Below are positions 17,346 through 25,855 of a stretch of DNA of 64,000 nt, one piece after another (positions within the stretch are counted from its first letter, which is position 1; each line of letters begins with the position of its first letter). Both the position numbers and the translations under genes were made by a program. Source of the stretch: GCA-2862585 sp965661345 (GTDB lineage: Bacteria > Bacteroidota > Bacteroidia > Flavobacteriales > UBA7312); contig CBFIDK010000006.1 in NCBI GenBank assembly GCA_965661345.1, forward strand, positions 38,297-102,296, read 5' to 3'. Below the pieces are notes generated by a model. That model was given only the letters and a program-made list of their open reading frames with translations. It did no database searches and had not been told where the DNA came from.

Positions 17346-18821
17346 ATGGCAAAGAATTTCACTAGTCGAGCTGAGGATTACTCCAAATGGTATAACGAAT
17401 TAGTTGTCAAAGCAGATTTGGCGGAAAATTCAGGTGTGAGAGGATGCATGGTTATCAAACCGTATGGTTTTGCTATATGGGAAAAAATGCAAAGTGAATT
17501 AGATAGAATGTTCAAAGAAACTGGACACTCAAACGCCTACTTTCCCCTATTTATCCCAAAATCGTATTTAAGTAAAGAAGCTCAACACGTAGAAGGTTTT
17601 GCCAAAGAATGTGCAGTTGTAACACACTACAGACTTAAAAGTAGTGAAGATGGCAAATCGGTAGTCGTAGACCCTGATGCTAAACTCGATGAAGAATTAA
17701 TCGTAAGACCAACTTCTGAAACTATTATCTGGGATACTTACAGAAAATGGATAGAGTCTTACAGAGACCTACCTATATTGGTCAACCAATGGGCAAATGT
17801 TGTGAGATGGGAAATGAGAACTCGCCTATTCTTAAGAACTGCTGAATTTTTATGGCAAGAAGGCCATACAGCACACGCCACAAAAGAGGAAGCCATTGAA
17901 GAAACAGAACAAATGATTGAAGTTTATGCTCGTTTTGCTGAAGACTTCATGTCTATGCCTGTAATAAAAGGCTTAAAAAGTGAAAACGAAAGATTTGCTG
18001 GTGCCTTAGAAACGTATTGCATTGAATCACTCATGCAAGATGGGAAAGCTCTACAAGCTGGAACATCGCATTTTTTAGGACAAAATTTTGCAAAAGCATT
18101 TGATGTAAAGTTTACAAGTAAGGAAGGAAAACAAGAATACGTTTGGGCAACCTCTTGGGGAGTATCAACACGTCTAATGGGTGCGCTAGTTATGACTCAT
18201 TCTGATGATCACGGTCTAGTGCTACCTCCAAAACTAGCTCCTTTTCAAGTAGTCATAGTACCCATTTACAAAGGTGAAGATCAATTGAAAACTATTAGTG
18301 AAAAAGCCAAAGCGATAAAAAAAGAACTAGAAAATGCTGGTGTTAGTGTTAAGTATGACGACAGAGACACACACAAGCCAGGATGGAAATTTTCCGAATA
18401 CGAATTTAAAGGCGTTCCTCTTAGGGTAGCTATTGGACCTAGAGACCTAGAGAATAATACGGTTGAATTAGCAAGAAGAGATACGCTAGAAAAAGAGGTC
18501 GTTAGCATGAATGATTTGACTAATAAAGTCGAACATTTGTTGGAAAAAATACAAGAAACCCTTTTATTAAAAGCCCAACAATTTAGAGACGATAATACAC
18601 ACCATGCATCTGATTGGCAACACTTTAAAGAGCTAATTGCAAAAGATTCTGGATTTGTATATGCCCATTGGGACGGACCCGCGGAAACTGAACAAAAAAT
18701 AAAAGAAGAAACCAAAGCCACAATACGTTGCATTCCATTAAACAATAAACAAGAAGAGGGAACGTGTATTTACAGCAAAAAACCTTCTTCTCAAAAGGTA
18801 ATTTTTGCTAAAGCTTACTAA
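17346..18821 (+). CDS. proS: Prolyl-tRNA synthetase (archaeal/eukaryote-like type)
   Basis: Class II aminoacyl-tRNA synthetase that charges tRNA-Pro. At 491 residues it lacks the INS editing domain of the approximately 570-residue E. coli type. Class II motifs include the motif 2 region RWEMRTRLFLRTAEFLWQEG and, before it, RPTSETIIWDTYRKWI. An anticodon-binding domain (APFQVVIVPIYKG onward, about 298-400) is followed by a C-terminal domain ending in AKAY. A C-terminal tyrosine reaching toward the active site is known from the Thermus/archaeal form. The stop overlaps the next start by one base. Confidence 0.96.
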   Translation: MAKNFTSRAEDYSKWYNELVVKADLAENSGVRGCMVIKPYGFAIWEKMQSELDRMFKETGHSNAYFPLFIPKSYLSKEAQHVEGFAKECAVVTHYRLKSSEDGKSVVVDPDAKLDEELIVRPTSETIIWDTYRKWIESYRDLPILVNQWANVVRWEMRTRLFLRTAEFLWQEGHTAHATKEEAIEETEQMIEVYARFAEDFMSMPVIKGLKSENERFAGALETYCIESLMQDGKALQAGTSHFLGQNFAKAFDVKFTSKEGKQEYVWATSWGVSTRLMGALVMTHSDDHGLVLPPKLAPFQVVIVPIYKGEDQLKTISEKAKAIKKELENAGVSVKYDDRDTHKPGWKFSEYEFKGVPLRVAIGPRDLENNTVELARRDTLEKEVVSMNDLTNKVEHLLEKIQETLLLKAQQFRDDNTHHASDWQHFKELIAKDSGFVYAHWDGPAETEQKIKEETKATIRCIPLNNKQEEGTCIYSKKPSSQKVIFAKAY

Positions 18822-19495
18822 TGGAAAATTCAAAAAAAATAATAAATAGATTAAGTAAAAAAGCTGCTACTAAACAAGAAGTATTTAGAGTAAGTAAATC
18901 TGTATTCAATACTTTAAAAAACGTTGCAAAGGAGTTATCAGAAGATTTGGAAAGTCAAATCACTCCTATTGATGAAAATGTTGAAGTAAAATATACCGAT
19001 AAAGGCGAATTTGAAATTGAAATCAAATTCTCAGGAGATACTCTTATCTTCCACATGCATACCAATACGTTTTCCTTTGACAAAACACATCAAATATGGA
19101 ATTCTAAATATGTAAAAGAAGATAAATACCGGGCATATTGTGGCGTTATAAATGTGTATAACTTTCTGAGTGACAGTTTTAAATACAACCGAGAAAACGA
19201 TTTGGGGTTTTTGCTCGGACGAATTTTCATTAATAAAGATCAGCACTTTTTTACAGACGGAACAAACAAGTTGGGTTTTCTATACAATGATTTCGATCAA
19301 TCCACAATAAATAAAGACATCCTCAAAAACATAATCGAAGAGTTAATGCTCAATGCTATGGACTTTGAACTTCTCACTCCCCCATTTAAAGATGTTCAGG
19401 TTGTAAGCCTCCACCAAGTGTTGGAAATGAGCAAGAAAATGAAGCTTAAAACCTCTAAAAAATTAGGTTACAGGTTCAACAGCGAAAAATTATAG
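18821..19495 (+). CDS. Conserved hypothetical protein coupled to proS
   Basis: A 224-residue, probably cytoplasmic protein with no signal peptide or membrane helix. It has a charged helical N-terminus (about 1-45), a beta-rich middle with GEFEIEIKFSGDTLIFHMHTN, and a helical C-terminus. I do not recognise a characterised family. The TAATG overlap with proS (its ATG shares a base with the proS stop) suggests translational coupling and possibly a role linked to translation or its regulation. The closely spaced HMHT histidines are not enough for a metal-site claim. Confidence 0.7.
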   Translation: MENSKKIINRLSKKAATKQEVFRVSKSVFNTLKNVAKELSEDLESQITPIDENVEVKYTDKGEFEIEIKFSGDTLIFHMHTNTFSFDKTHQIWNSKYVKEDKYRAYCGVINVYNFLSDSFKYNRENDLGFLLGRIFINKDQHFFTDGTNKLGFLYNDFDQSTINKDILKNIIEELMLNAMDFELLTPPFKDVQVVSLHQVLEMSKKMKLKTSKKLGYRFNSEKL

Positions 19496-19514
19496 TATTT
19501 TTTTTCTCAACCTC

Positions 19515-19544
19515 TTTGTGAAATTGTAAAAGATATTATATTTG
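19515..19544 (+). promoter_or_regulatory. tRNA-Glu promoter, full Bacteroidetes consensus
   Basis: TTTG (19515-19518), an 18-base spacer and TATATTTG (19537-19544). This matches both elements with the same spacing as the rpmH promoter. The expected start is about 25 bases before the mature tRNA. Confidence 0.8.
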
Positions 19545-19574
19545 CACTCGCCTTTTTTAAAGGACTAACATACT

Positions 19575-19646
19575 GGCCCCTTCGTCTAGTGGTTAGGACG
19601 CCAGGTTTTCATCCTGGAAACAGGAGTTCGATTCTCCTAGGGGCTG
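19575..19646 (+). tRNA. tRNA-Glu (TTC anticodon)
   Basis: A 72-nt cloverleaf. The acceptor strands GGCCCCT / AGGGGCT pair with a G-U at the top. The anticodon arm CCAGG-TTTTCAT-CCTGG puts TTC at positions 34-36, and the T arm is CAGGA-GTTCGAT-TCTCCT-like with an intact GTTCGA. The discriminator is G and CCA is not encoded (next bases CGA), so CCA must be added after transcription. It stands as a single-tRNA unit with its own promoter and terminator. Confidence 0.96.
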
Positions 19647-19648
19647 CG

Positions 19649-19681
19649 AACCCACTCTGAATTCAGAGTGGGTTTTTTTTT
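19649..19681 (+). terminator. Terminator of tRNA-Glu
   Basis: A perfect palindrome of about 11 bp per arm (AACCCACTCTG / CAGAGTGGGTT) around AATT, followed by a T-tract, starting 3 bases after the tRNA. Confidence 0.92.
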
Positions 19682-19727
19682 GCCTTAAATCATATTGATT
19701 AACTTGCAGTCCAATTAACTCATTCAG

Positions 19728-20534
19728 ATGAAGTTTGTTTACCAAAGCATACTCGCACTTATTTGTTTGTCATTATTTCTATTTTCCACTAAAAACAAGA
19801 AAAAAAGCAAACCAAAAGCAATAAAAAATACAATCTTTGCTCATAGAGGATTGCCTCATTTAGCTGAAAATTCTCAAGAGGGATTTTCGGAATCAAAAGC
19901 TCTTGGATTTACAGCCTTAGAAACCGATGTAAATTTCACAAAAGATAATCAACTGGTGTTGTTTCATGATAAAAACCTAAAAAAACAATTAGGAATTGAC
20001 AAAGACATCAATGAAGTGTTTTGGAAAGACATTGAACAGCTTAAAATTCGTCACAAGGGGGAAGTTACTTCTAATAATGTCATACGATTAGAAGATTTTC
20101 TAATTGAGAACTACGGCTTTAACACTGTATATCTTGACTTTAAAGTAACATCGAAATCTGTTGCTGATAGTCTATTATCCTTAATGGAAAAATATGAAGA
20201 TCATGAGCGCTACTTAATCGCAGATGCTAATATTCTTTTTTTAGCCTATTTAAAATACAGGAATCCGAAAACTCAAACTGTTTTAGAAGGCTTCAACAAA
20301 GGTAAAGAATGGACCTATTACCTAGTTCCAGAACGGTTTAAACCCAATTATTGGGCGAGTTTTTACTCCGAAATAGACGAGAATCACATATCATTTTTAA
20401 AAAATAAAAATTTACTAGAAAATAAAATCGTGTATGGTATTGATAAAAACAATATTCAAGACGCAAAATTAAAAGGCTTGAAACATCTCATTGTAGACTA
20501 TCACCCCTCAATAAAATCACTTTTTGAATATTAA
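19728..20534 (+). CDS. Glycerophosphodiester phosphodiesterase family protein
   Basis: A 268-residue protein with an N-terminal hydrophobic segment (about 4-20) that may be an uncleaved anchor or signal, followed by a lysine cluster. The GDPD core shows HRGLPHLAENSQEGF (metal/catalytic His-Arg-Gly and Glu), ALETDVNFTKDNQLVLFHD (Glu-x-Asp ligands and the second catalytic His) and a late LIVDYHPS. These enzymes hydrolyse deacylated phospholipids to glycerol-3-phosphate and an alcohol. It sits just before a CDP-alcohol phosphatidyltransferase, suggesting a lipid or phosphodiester function. The ATG chosen gives the hydrophobic N-terminus. Confidence 0.85.
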   Translation: MKFVYQSILALICLSLFLFSTKNKKKSKPKAIKNTIFAHRGLPHLAENSQEGFSESKALGFTALETDVNFTKDNQLVLFHDKNLKKQLGIDKDINEVFWKDIEQLKIRHKGEVTSNNVIRLEDFLIENYGFNTVYLDFKVTSKSVADSLLSLMEKYEDHERYLIADANILFLAYLKYRNPKTQTVLEGFNKGKEWTYYLVPERFKPNYWASFYSEIDENHISFLKNKNLLENKIVYGIDKNNIQDAKLKGLKHLIVDYHPSIKSLFEY

Positions 20535-20593
20535 TTTCATTAAAACGTCATATTCCTACAAATAGTTATAGATTGCAAGAAGATAAATGAACA

Positions 20594-21361
20594 ATGTCTA
20601 AACTCCCAAAACAACATCAATTTTTAGATTTATCCGACTACGGCCGTACCCCTGCACGTTGGATAGCTAAGTCGCTAAAAAACACTCGTTTTACACCTAT
20701 TCATGTAACAACTTTATTCATTATTTCTGGTTTTTTAGCTATTGCTTGCATTCTCTACGGACACTACTATTTGGCTGCTTTTTTCTTAGTACTAAAGTCC
20801 ATTTTAGATGCAGCAGATGGCGAACTATCTCGTTTAAAAAACACACCCTCATATGTCGGCAGGTATTACGATTCTATCGCCGATTTTATTTTGAATTTTT
20901 TATTCCTACTCTGTTTTTGGTCTGTAGGTGAACAATCCATTCTATACATGCTTTTATCCTTTTTCTTAATTCAATTACAAGGAACGGTGTATAATTTTTA
21001 CAACGTTATTTTGAGAAACAGTGTAAATGGAGACTCAACCAGTAGGGTTTTTGAAGACAAAGCGCCCATAGCTCTTAAAGGAGAAAAACAAAGCACAGTT
21101 AATTTCTGCTATAAACTGTATGACATACTGTACATCACCTTTGATAAATGCATGTACATTATGGATAACAAAGCCAGTCAATGCCAACCGTTTCCAAAAT
21201 GGTTTATGACTATTATTTCTTTTTTCGGATTAGGGTTTCAATTACTTATAATGGCTATAATGTTGGTCTTAAACCTTGAAATGTACATCATTCCTTTTTT
21301 CATTTATAGTTCAGTATTTATTTTGGTATTTATTGGTATTCGAAAAGTCTTCCTCAAATAA
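20594..21361 (+). CDS. CDP-alcohol phosphatidyltransferase family protein
   Basis: A 255-residue integral membrane enzyme with about six hydrophobic segments. The active site reads D72-x2-D75-G76-x2-S79-R80-x8-G89-x3-D93-x3-D97, the CDP-OH-P signature with Ser in place of the usual Ala before Arg. All four metal-binding aspartates are present. The family transfers a phospho-alcohol from CDP-alcohols to a second alcohol, for example in phosphatidylinositol-phosphate or cardiolipin-type synthesis. The acceptor cannot be read from the sequence. It follows the GDPD-type gene by 59 bases. Confidence 0.88.
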   Translation: MSKLPKQHQFLDLSDYGRTPARWIAKSLKNTRFTPIHVTTLFIISGFLAIACILYGHYYLAAFFLVLKSILDAADGELSRLKNTPSYVGRYYDSIADFILNFLFLLCFWSVGEQSILYMLLSFFLIQLQGTVYNFYNVILRNSVNGDSTSRVFEDKAPIALKGEKQSTVNFCYKLYDILYITFDKCMYIMDNKASQCQPFPKWFMTIISFFGLGFQLLIMAIMLVLNLEMYIIPFFIYSSVFILVFIGIRKVFLK

Positions 21362-21480
21362 CTTTTTTGAAAATTGAGAAGTGTTTTTTTCTCAAAATAA
21401 AAGGACTAAAAACAAGCAACACTAAAACATAGTATCTCCACTTTATCTTCCTTTAGTTATATCTTTTATTAATTATTGTA

Positions 21481-21488
21481 TACATTTG
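21481..21488 (+). promoter_or_regulatory. -7 box for the HELMH protein gene
   Basis: TACATTTG, a perfect match, ending 35 bases before the ATG at 21524. No -33 TTTG is obvious. Confidence 0.5.
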
Positions 21489-21523
21489 ACTAATTATTAA
21501 AAGCTAGAAAAATCTTATTCACC

Positions 21524-23080
21524 ATGAAAAATGCATTATTCCTCCTATTTACTTTTTTTTCGTTCCAACTTTTCAGTCAAACGCATTACATAGAAATACA
21601 TGAAAATCAAAGAGTGGCTTCATTGTTAATGACAGAAACTGAATATGCAAGCTGGAAAACTAACTATGATTATAGCGATCAAACTACTAGAGAAGCTCTC
21701 TTCCAAGATATATATCTAAAGTTTGAGGACGATTTCGATTTTATTTTCTTAATACTCAAAGAACCAACTTTGCCGGCCAACATGCCTACTGGTGAGCTCA
21801 TCCAAGTATCTAATAGTGTTCAAGGCATTGGTCTTAACGATTATGATTACTCATCTAATTATGGTTCGAATGGTAAACTCCAATCTGTTATTCATTTGGG
21901 TCGTTTTAATTATATGCGATTAGGCCCATCTCTACATGAATTAATGCATAATTGGGGAAATTTTGCAATAACAACACATGCTTTATTTGAATTTGGCACA
22001 AATCTCAACTCTTTTGAGTTTGTTCCTCATTGGGGTTTTACTGGAGGAAGCACTAAAGGACAATTGGGTGGTTTTGATCAAAATACATTAGTTGAAAATG
22101 GAAGTAACTCTTACACCGTTGCCTCTTTTGGCTCATTTGCAAATGGAGGGAACTCTGTTCCTTACAATGAAATGGAACTATACCTCATGGGAATGATTCC
22201 TGTAAGTCAAGTGAGTGACTTTGACGTATTCAAGTCTATTACTTCTCAAATTGACAATGGCAACGACACATACACTTTTACAGCTAATCAAAGAGAAACT
22301 TATACACCCACTTCTTTAGTAAACCTATTAGGAGAAAGAGTTCCAAGTTCAACAACTGCACAGAAAGACTTTAAAGCACTGGCAATAGTTTTAACTGATA
22401 GTCCTCTAACCGAAAGCGAATGGGATCAGATCGATAACGATATAGTACAGTTTTCTAAAATAGGCCCAGACGATCAAGCTTCAATCCATAACTTTTGGGA
22501 AGCAACGAATCAACTCGGCACAATTGATTTTGGAAACCTATCACAAAGTGTTATTGATACTAGTCAACAAGATATTTTGGTAAACAGTATTGAAGTACAA
22601 GTGCAAAATAATGTGTCAGCCGTTATTGTAAACCAAGATTTACAAATGACAGCTACTGTTCTTCCTGCTAATGCCACAAATACTGGTGTAACATGGTCAG
22701 TAGTAAATGAAACAGGTATGGCTACCATAAGTAATACAGGACTACTAACAGCAAATTCTTTAGGTGCTGTTACTGTTAAAGCAAGTGCTCAAGATGGCTC
22801 TGGGATATTCGGAGAAAAAAGCATTACTATTGCTGAAACAATAAATGTAAAAGACTTTAAAAAAGTAGCCTTGAAAATTTATCCAAATCCAGCAAAAGAT
22901 CAAATTCACATCAATGCTAAAATTGATAATATCAAAATCTTTGACGTACTTGGAAAAAACATTGAAAACTATTACACTGAACAAAGTGATAATAAAACTA
23001 ACATCTATTTTGAATCAATTAAGCCAGGTATATATTTTATCAAACATGAATCTAATACTCAGAAAATAATAATTGAATAA
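21524..23080 (+). CDS. Secreted HExxH putative metalloprotease with Big_2 domain and T9SS signal
   Basis: A 518-residue exported protein. The signal peptide (MKNALFLLFTFFSFQLFSQ) precedes a domain with HELMHNWGNF (His138, Glu139, His142), a zincin-like motif. A bacterial Ig-like (Big_2) domain occupies about residues 355-435 (VLPANATNTGVTWSV, then TISNTGLLTANSLGAVTVKA), and a type A sorting domain begins at KIYPNPAKDQI. The protein is predicted to be released or surface-attached by the type IX system. The third zinc ligand is not obvious, so protease activity is inferred from HExxH alone. It has its own -7 box and converges with the AddB-like gene. Confidence 0.75.
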   Translation: MKNALFLLFTFFSFQLFSQTHYIEIHENQRVASLLMTETEYASWKTNYDYSDQTTREALFQDIYLKFEDDFDFIFLILKEPTLPANMPTGELIQVSNSVQGIGLNDYDYSSNYGSNGKLQSVIHLGRFNYMRLGPSLHELMHNWGNFAITTHALFEFGTNLNSFEFVPHWGFTGGSTKGQLGGFDQNTLVENGSNSYTVASFGSFANGGNSVPYNEMELYLMGMIPVSQVSDFDVFKSITSQIDNGNDTYTFTANQRETYTPTSLVNLLGERVPSSTTAQKDFKALAIVLTDSPLTESEWDQIDNDIVQFSKIGPDDQASIHNFWEATNQLGTIDFGNLSQSVIDTSQQDILVNSIEVQVQNNVSAVIVNQDLQMTATVLPANATNTGVTWSVVNETGMATISNTGLLTANSLGAVTVKASAQDGSGIFGEKSITIAETINVKDFKKVALKIYPNPAKDQIHINAKIDNIKIFDVLGKNIENYYTEQSDNKTNIYFESIKPGIYFIKHESNTQKIIIE

Positions 23081-23089
23081 ATAGTAAAG

Positions 23090-25855
23090 TTACCTCCCAC
23101 AAACTTTTTTAAAATCACAATAAGTGCAAACATCGTGGTCAGTTGTGGGGTAAAAATCGGTGTTTTCGTCTACTATTTCTGAAAGAAGTGTTTTTAACTG
23201 AATTTCGAATTCATCCAGCACCAAAGTATCCATTTTTAGAGGGATTTTTCCCATTTTAACATAAATTAACCCGTCTTCTAAATTTCTCAATGAGTAATTT
23301 CCTGCTCTAAATGATGTGTCATCCTTCAGCACACTTTTAGAGTATAAATAGGCATAGGTCATTAGCTGAAAAGCCTTGGACATTTTTGGATTGGTAATCA
23401 GTTCTGAAAATTCATTGAATTTCAAATCATTCTGTTCCACTTTTCCAGATTTATAATCAACAATCCGAATAGCATCTCCTATTTGGTCCACTCTATCCAC
23501 ATTTCCAAAGAGTTTGAAATCTACACCATTAACAGAAAAATCATAAGCCAATGATCGTTCGGTATCTGTAACCTTTAATGGCTCTACTGTATTTTTCAGG
23601 AACTGTTTTTCTGCATCAAAATAATTCTTGATAAGACGTTGAGCAACCTTCCAAATTAGATGATTTTTGCCTAGATACATGGCTTGTCCTACCTCTTTTT
23701 TGAAGCCTTCATCTACCAGTATCAAGCTAAGTTCTTCTATTTGATCAAGGTGATCAGCATTTAATTCTGCTTCTAAATATCCTTGATAAGCTTGGTGCAA
23801 TGCCTCATGAATTATGGTCCCAAATGAATGTGCTTCCATATACTCGACCATCTCATCTTCAACATATATTTTAGCAATGTATTTGAAGTAAAACTGCAAC
23901 TTACAATTGATAAAAGTATTAAGAGAAGTTGGCGATACTTTATGAGTAGCCCACTCAATAATACGCTGCTTTACATCCTCCGATTTACTGATGCAAATGG
24001 GTTCGAATTCTGTAGAATGTGAAGCATCGGAATTCAACACTTTTTCCTTGATATTCAAATGAGAAAGTTCATTGGTTATCTGAGTGATGAAACGGCTTTT
24101 TTCACCACTACCAAAATCATCATTTTGGGTGTTGTAAAGTAAAAAAACGTTTTCAGCTCGTTGAAGTAAACGGTAAAAATGATAGGCGAAAATAGCGTCT
24201 CTTTCCTCATGAGTAGGCATTTTAAAATACTTCTTCAATACAAAAGGAATGAATGAATTTACAGATTTTCCGGCAGGTAATTTTTCTTCGTTAACACTAA
24301 GAACGATAAGGTTTTTAAAGTCCAAAGTTCGTGTTTCCAATACTCCCATCATCTGAAGACCATTTAGAGGCTCCCCCATGAAAGCAATGGTTTCTCTGGC
24401 TATGATTTGAAAAAAGATAGCTCTAAGTGTTTTTAAATCCATATCCGAATCAAAATCTACTAGATGATTTTCTAATACTTGTAAAGATTTATAAAATGAA
24501 AATAGTATCTCAGATTCTACACTTGCTTGTTCATTAACTAACTGATTCTTCAACACATCAAAAAGCGACTTTATACTGTGTAAACACATATCGGATTGAC
24601 TCCAGTCGCCCAGCAATAAAGAAAAAATGTCCCACTGATGGTGCTCGTTAAAGTGTTTTCTTAAGTTTGAAACACTAATAAAAAGTATCCTTTCTTTAGC
24701 CAAATACTGGTTAATCTCCTTGAATAAGGATGGCTCAAACAAACGGCTTAAATATGGATGCCTAAATATTTTTTGCAAGTCTTTAACAAAAAACTTTTGC
24801 TGGGGGTTGTTTGCTTTCTTTAAGTGCGATTTAAAAAGTAAGTCAATCAAACTGTACAAAGGTGTAGTGCCAAGCGGAGCACCCATAGTGATGTTTACCG
24901 CTGTAATACTTTCCGGTAAATTATTCAAAACTGGAAACAAAAGGTTTTCATCAGCAAGAACCAAAGCCGTTTGGCTATTGCTTAAATCACTTTTAGAAAA
25001 ATCATTTAAGAGATTTCCAGCTACTCTCGATTGCCCTACATTTTTAGCACAACCTATGATATTAATATTTTTATCTTTCTCGAAGAAATTTGTCACCTTA
25101 CTCCTTCCCCACTTCTTAAAATGTTGTCTTAAAAATAAAGCCGCCTCATGCTTTTCATTGTCAACATAATGGGAATCGGCATCCCAAAATAATCGAGCAT
25201 TTTTATGGGTTACAAAATGATTTATTATTTGATTTTCAGCAGTAGTAAGTGCATTTAACCCCACAAACCAAACCTCATCAAATTGATGCTTGACTGTCAG
25301 AATAGAGTCGGCAGCCTTTCTGTAAGCTAAGCCCTGATATGCTAGGTTTTCTTCAAGCAGTGAAGCGGTAAATGTTGAATACCATTCAAATAAATACGCA
25401 AAGAACTGAACGTAATTTTCTTGAAAAGGCGTTAGTTCAGCACTGTTCAAACTCCATTGTTCTAATTCTTTAATGTCTCTTAGATTTGTTAGTAATGCCT
25501 TGGCATCAACCATGTAGCGATCCATTTCATTAAAGTCATATAAAATAGTTTGACTCCATTTTAAAAACTGCTCGAACGTATCTTCGTTTTCTGGTGGTCT
25601 ATTAGAATTGAATACCTCATACAATCTAAATTGAAGACTTAAATTATCGATAGTGCTGAGGCCTGAAAGTTCGGTTATAAAATCCTCTATGGAATATATT
25701 TTAGGCAACCATATAGGTTCATCTATTTTTTGAGACAAATGGTGTTTTAAGAAAACTATAGAACGTTTAGAAGGCAATACAATGGTGATATCATCAATTC
25801 GCTTTCGATTTGAAAGTATTTCTTGGGCGATATTTTCTAAAAATGAGCCTACCAT
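23090..25855 (-). CDS. AddB-like PD-(D/E)XK nuclease with Fe-S cluster motif
   Basis: A 921-residue partner subunit of a RecBCD-class double-strand-break resection enzyme. The N-terminus (ITIVLPSKRSIVFLKHHL) is an inactivated-helicase type region. The C-terminal third holds the nuclease: a metal-binding Asp in the GNVDRVD segment and DYKSGK. Cysteines for a 4Fe-4S cluster are seen at INCKLQFYFKY upstream of the nuclease and at the end in CTYCDFKKVCGR. The start overlaps the end of the AddA-like gene by 7 bases, so the two are co-translated. Confidence 0.88.
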   Translation of the reverse strand: MVGSFLENIAQEILSNRKRIDDITIVLPSKRSIVFLKHHLSQKIDEPIWLPKIYSIEDFITELSGLSTIDNLSLQFRLYEVFNSNRPPENEDTFEQFLKWSQTILYDFNEMDRYMVDAKALLTNLRDIKELEQWSLNSAELTPFQENYVQFFAYLFEWYSTFTASLLEENLAYQGLAYRKAADSILTVKHQFDEVWFVGLNALTTAENQIINHFVTHKNARLFWDADSHYVDNEKHEAALFLRQHFKKWGRSKVTNFFEKDKNINIIGCAKNVGQSRVAGNLLNDFSKSDLSNSQTALVLADENLLFPVLNNLPESITAVNITMGAPLGTTPLYSLIDLLFKSHLKKANNPQQKFFVKDLQKIFRHPYLSRLFEPSLFKEINQYLAKERILFISVSNLRKHFNEHHQWDIFSLLLGDWSQSDMCLHSIKSLFDVLKNQLVNEQASVESEILFSFYKSLQVLENHLVDFDSDMDLKTLRAIFFQIIARETIAFMGEPLNGLQMMGVLETRTLDFKNLIVLSVNEEKLPAGKSVNSFIPFVLKKYFKMPTHEERDAIFAYHFYRLLQRAENVFLLYNTQNDDFGSGEKSRFITQITNELSHLNIKEKVLNSDASHSTEFEPICISKSEDVKQRIIEWATHKVSPTSLNTFINCKLQFYFKYIAKIYVEDEMVEYMEAHSFGTIIHEALHQAYQGYLEAELNADHLDQIEELSLILVDEGFKKEVGQAMYLGKNHLIWKVAQRLIKNYFDAEKQFLKNTVEPLKVTDTERSLAYDFSVNGVDFKLFGNVDRVDQIGDAIRIVDYKSGKVEQNDLKFNEFSELITNPKMSKAFQLMTYAYLYSKSVLKDDTSFRAGNYSLRNLEDGLIYVKMGKIPLKMDTLVLDEFEIQLKTLLSEIVDENTDFYPTTDHDVCTYCDFKKVCGR

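Noticed and set aside
18281..18745. Antisense open frame within proS
   Set aside because: It follows the codon pattern of proS on the other strand, has no promoter box and no recognisable protein features.
21374..21395. Stem TTGAGAA / TTCTCAA after the phosphatidyltransferase gene as a terminator
   Set aside because: Only 7 AT-rich pairs, and the T-run lies in the loop, not after the stem in either direction.
24720..25169. Antisense open frame within the AddB-like gene
   Set aside because: A shadow of a well-supported coding gene; composition is odd and no start signals are seen.
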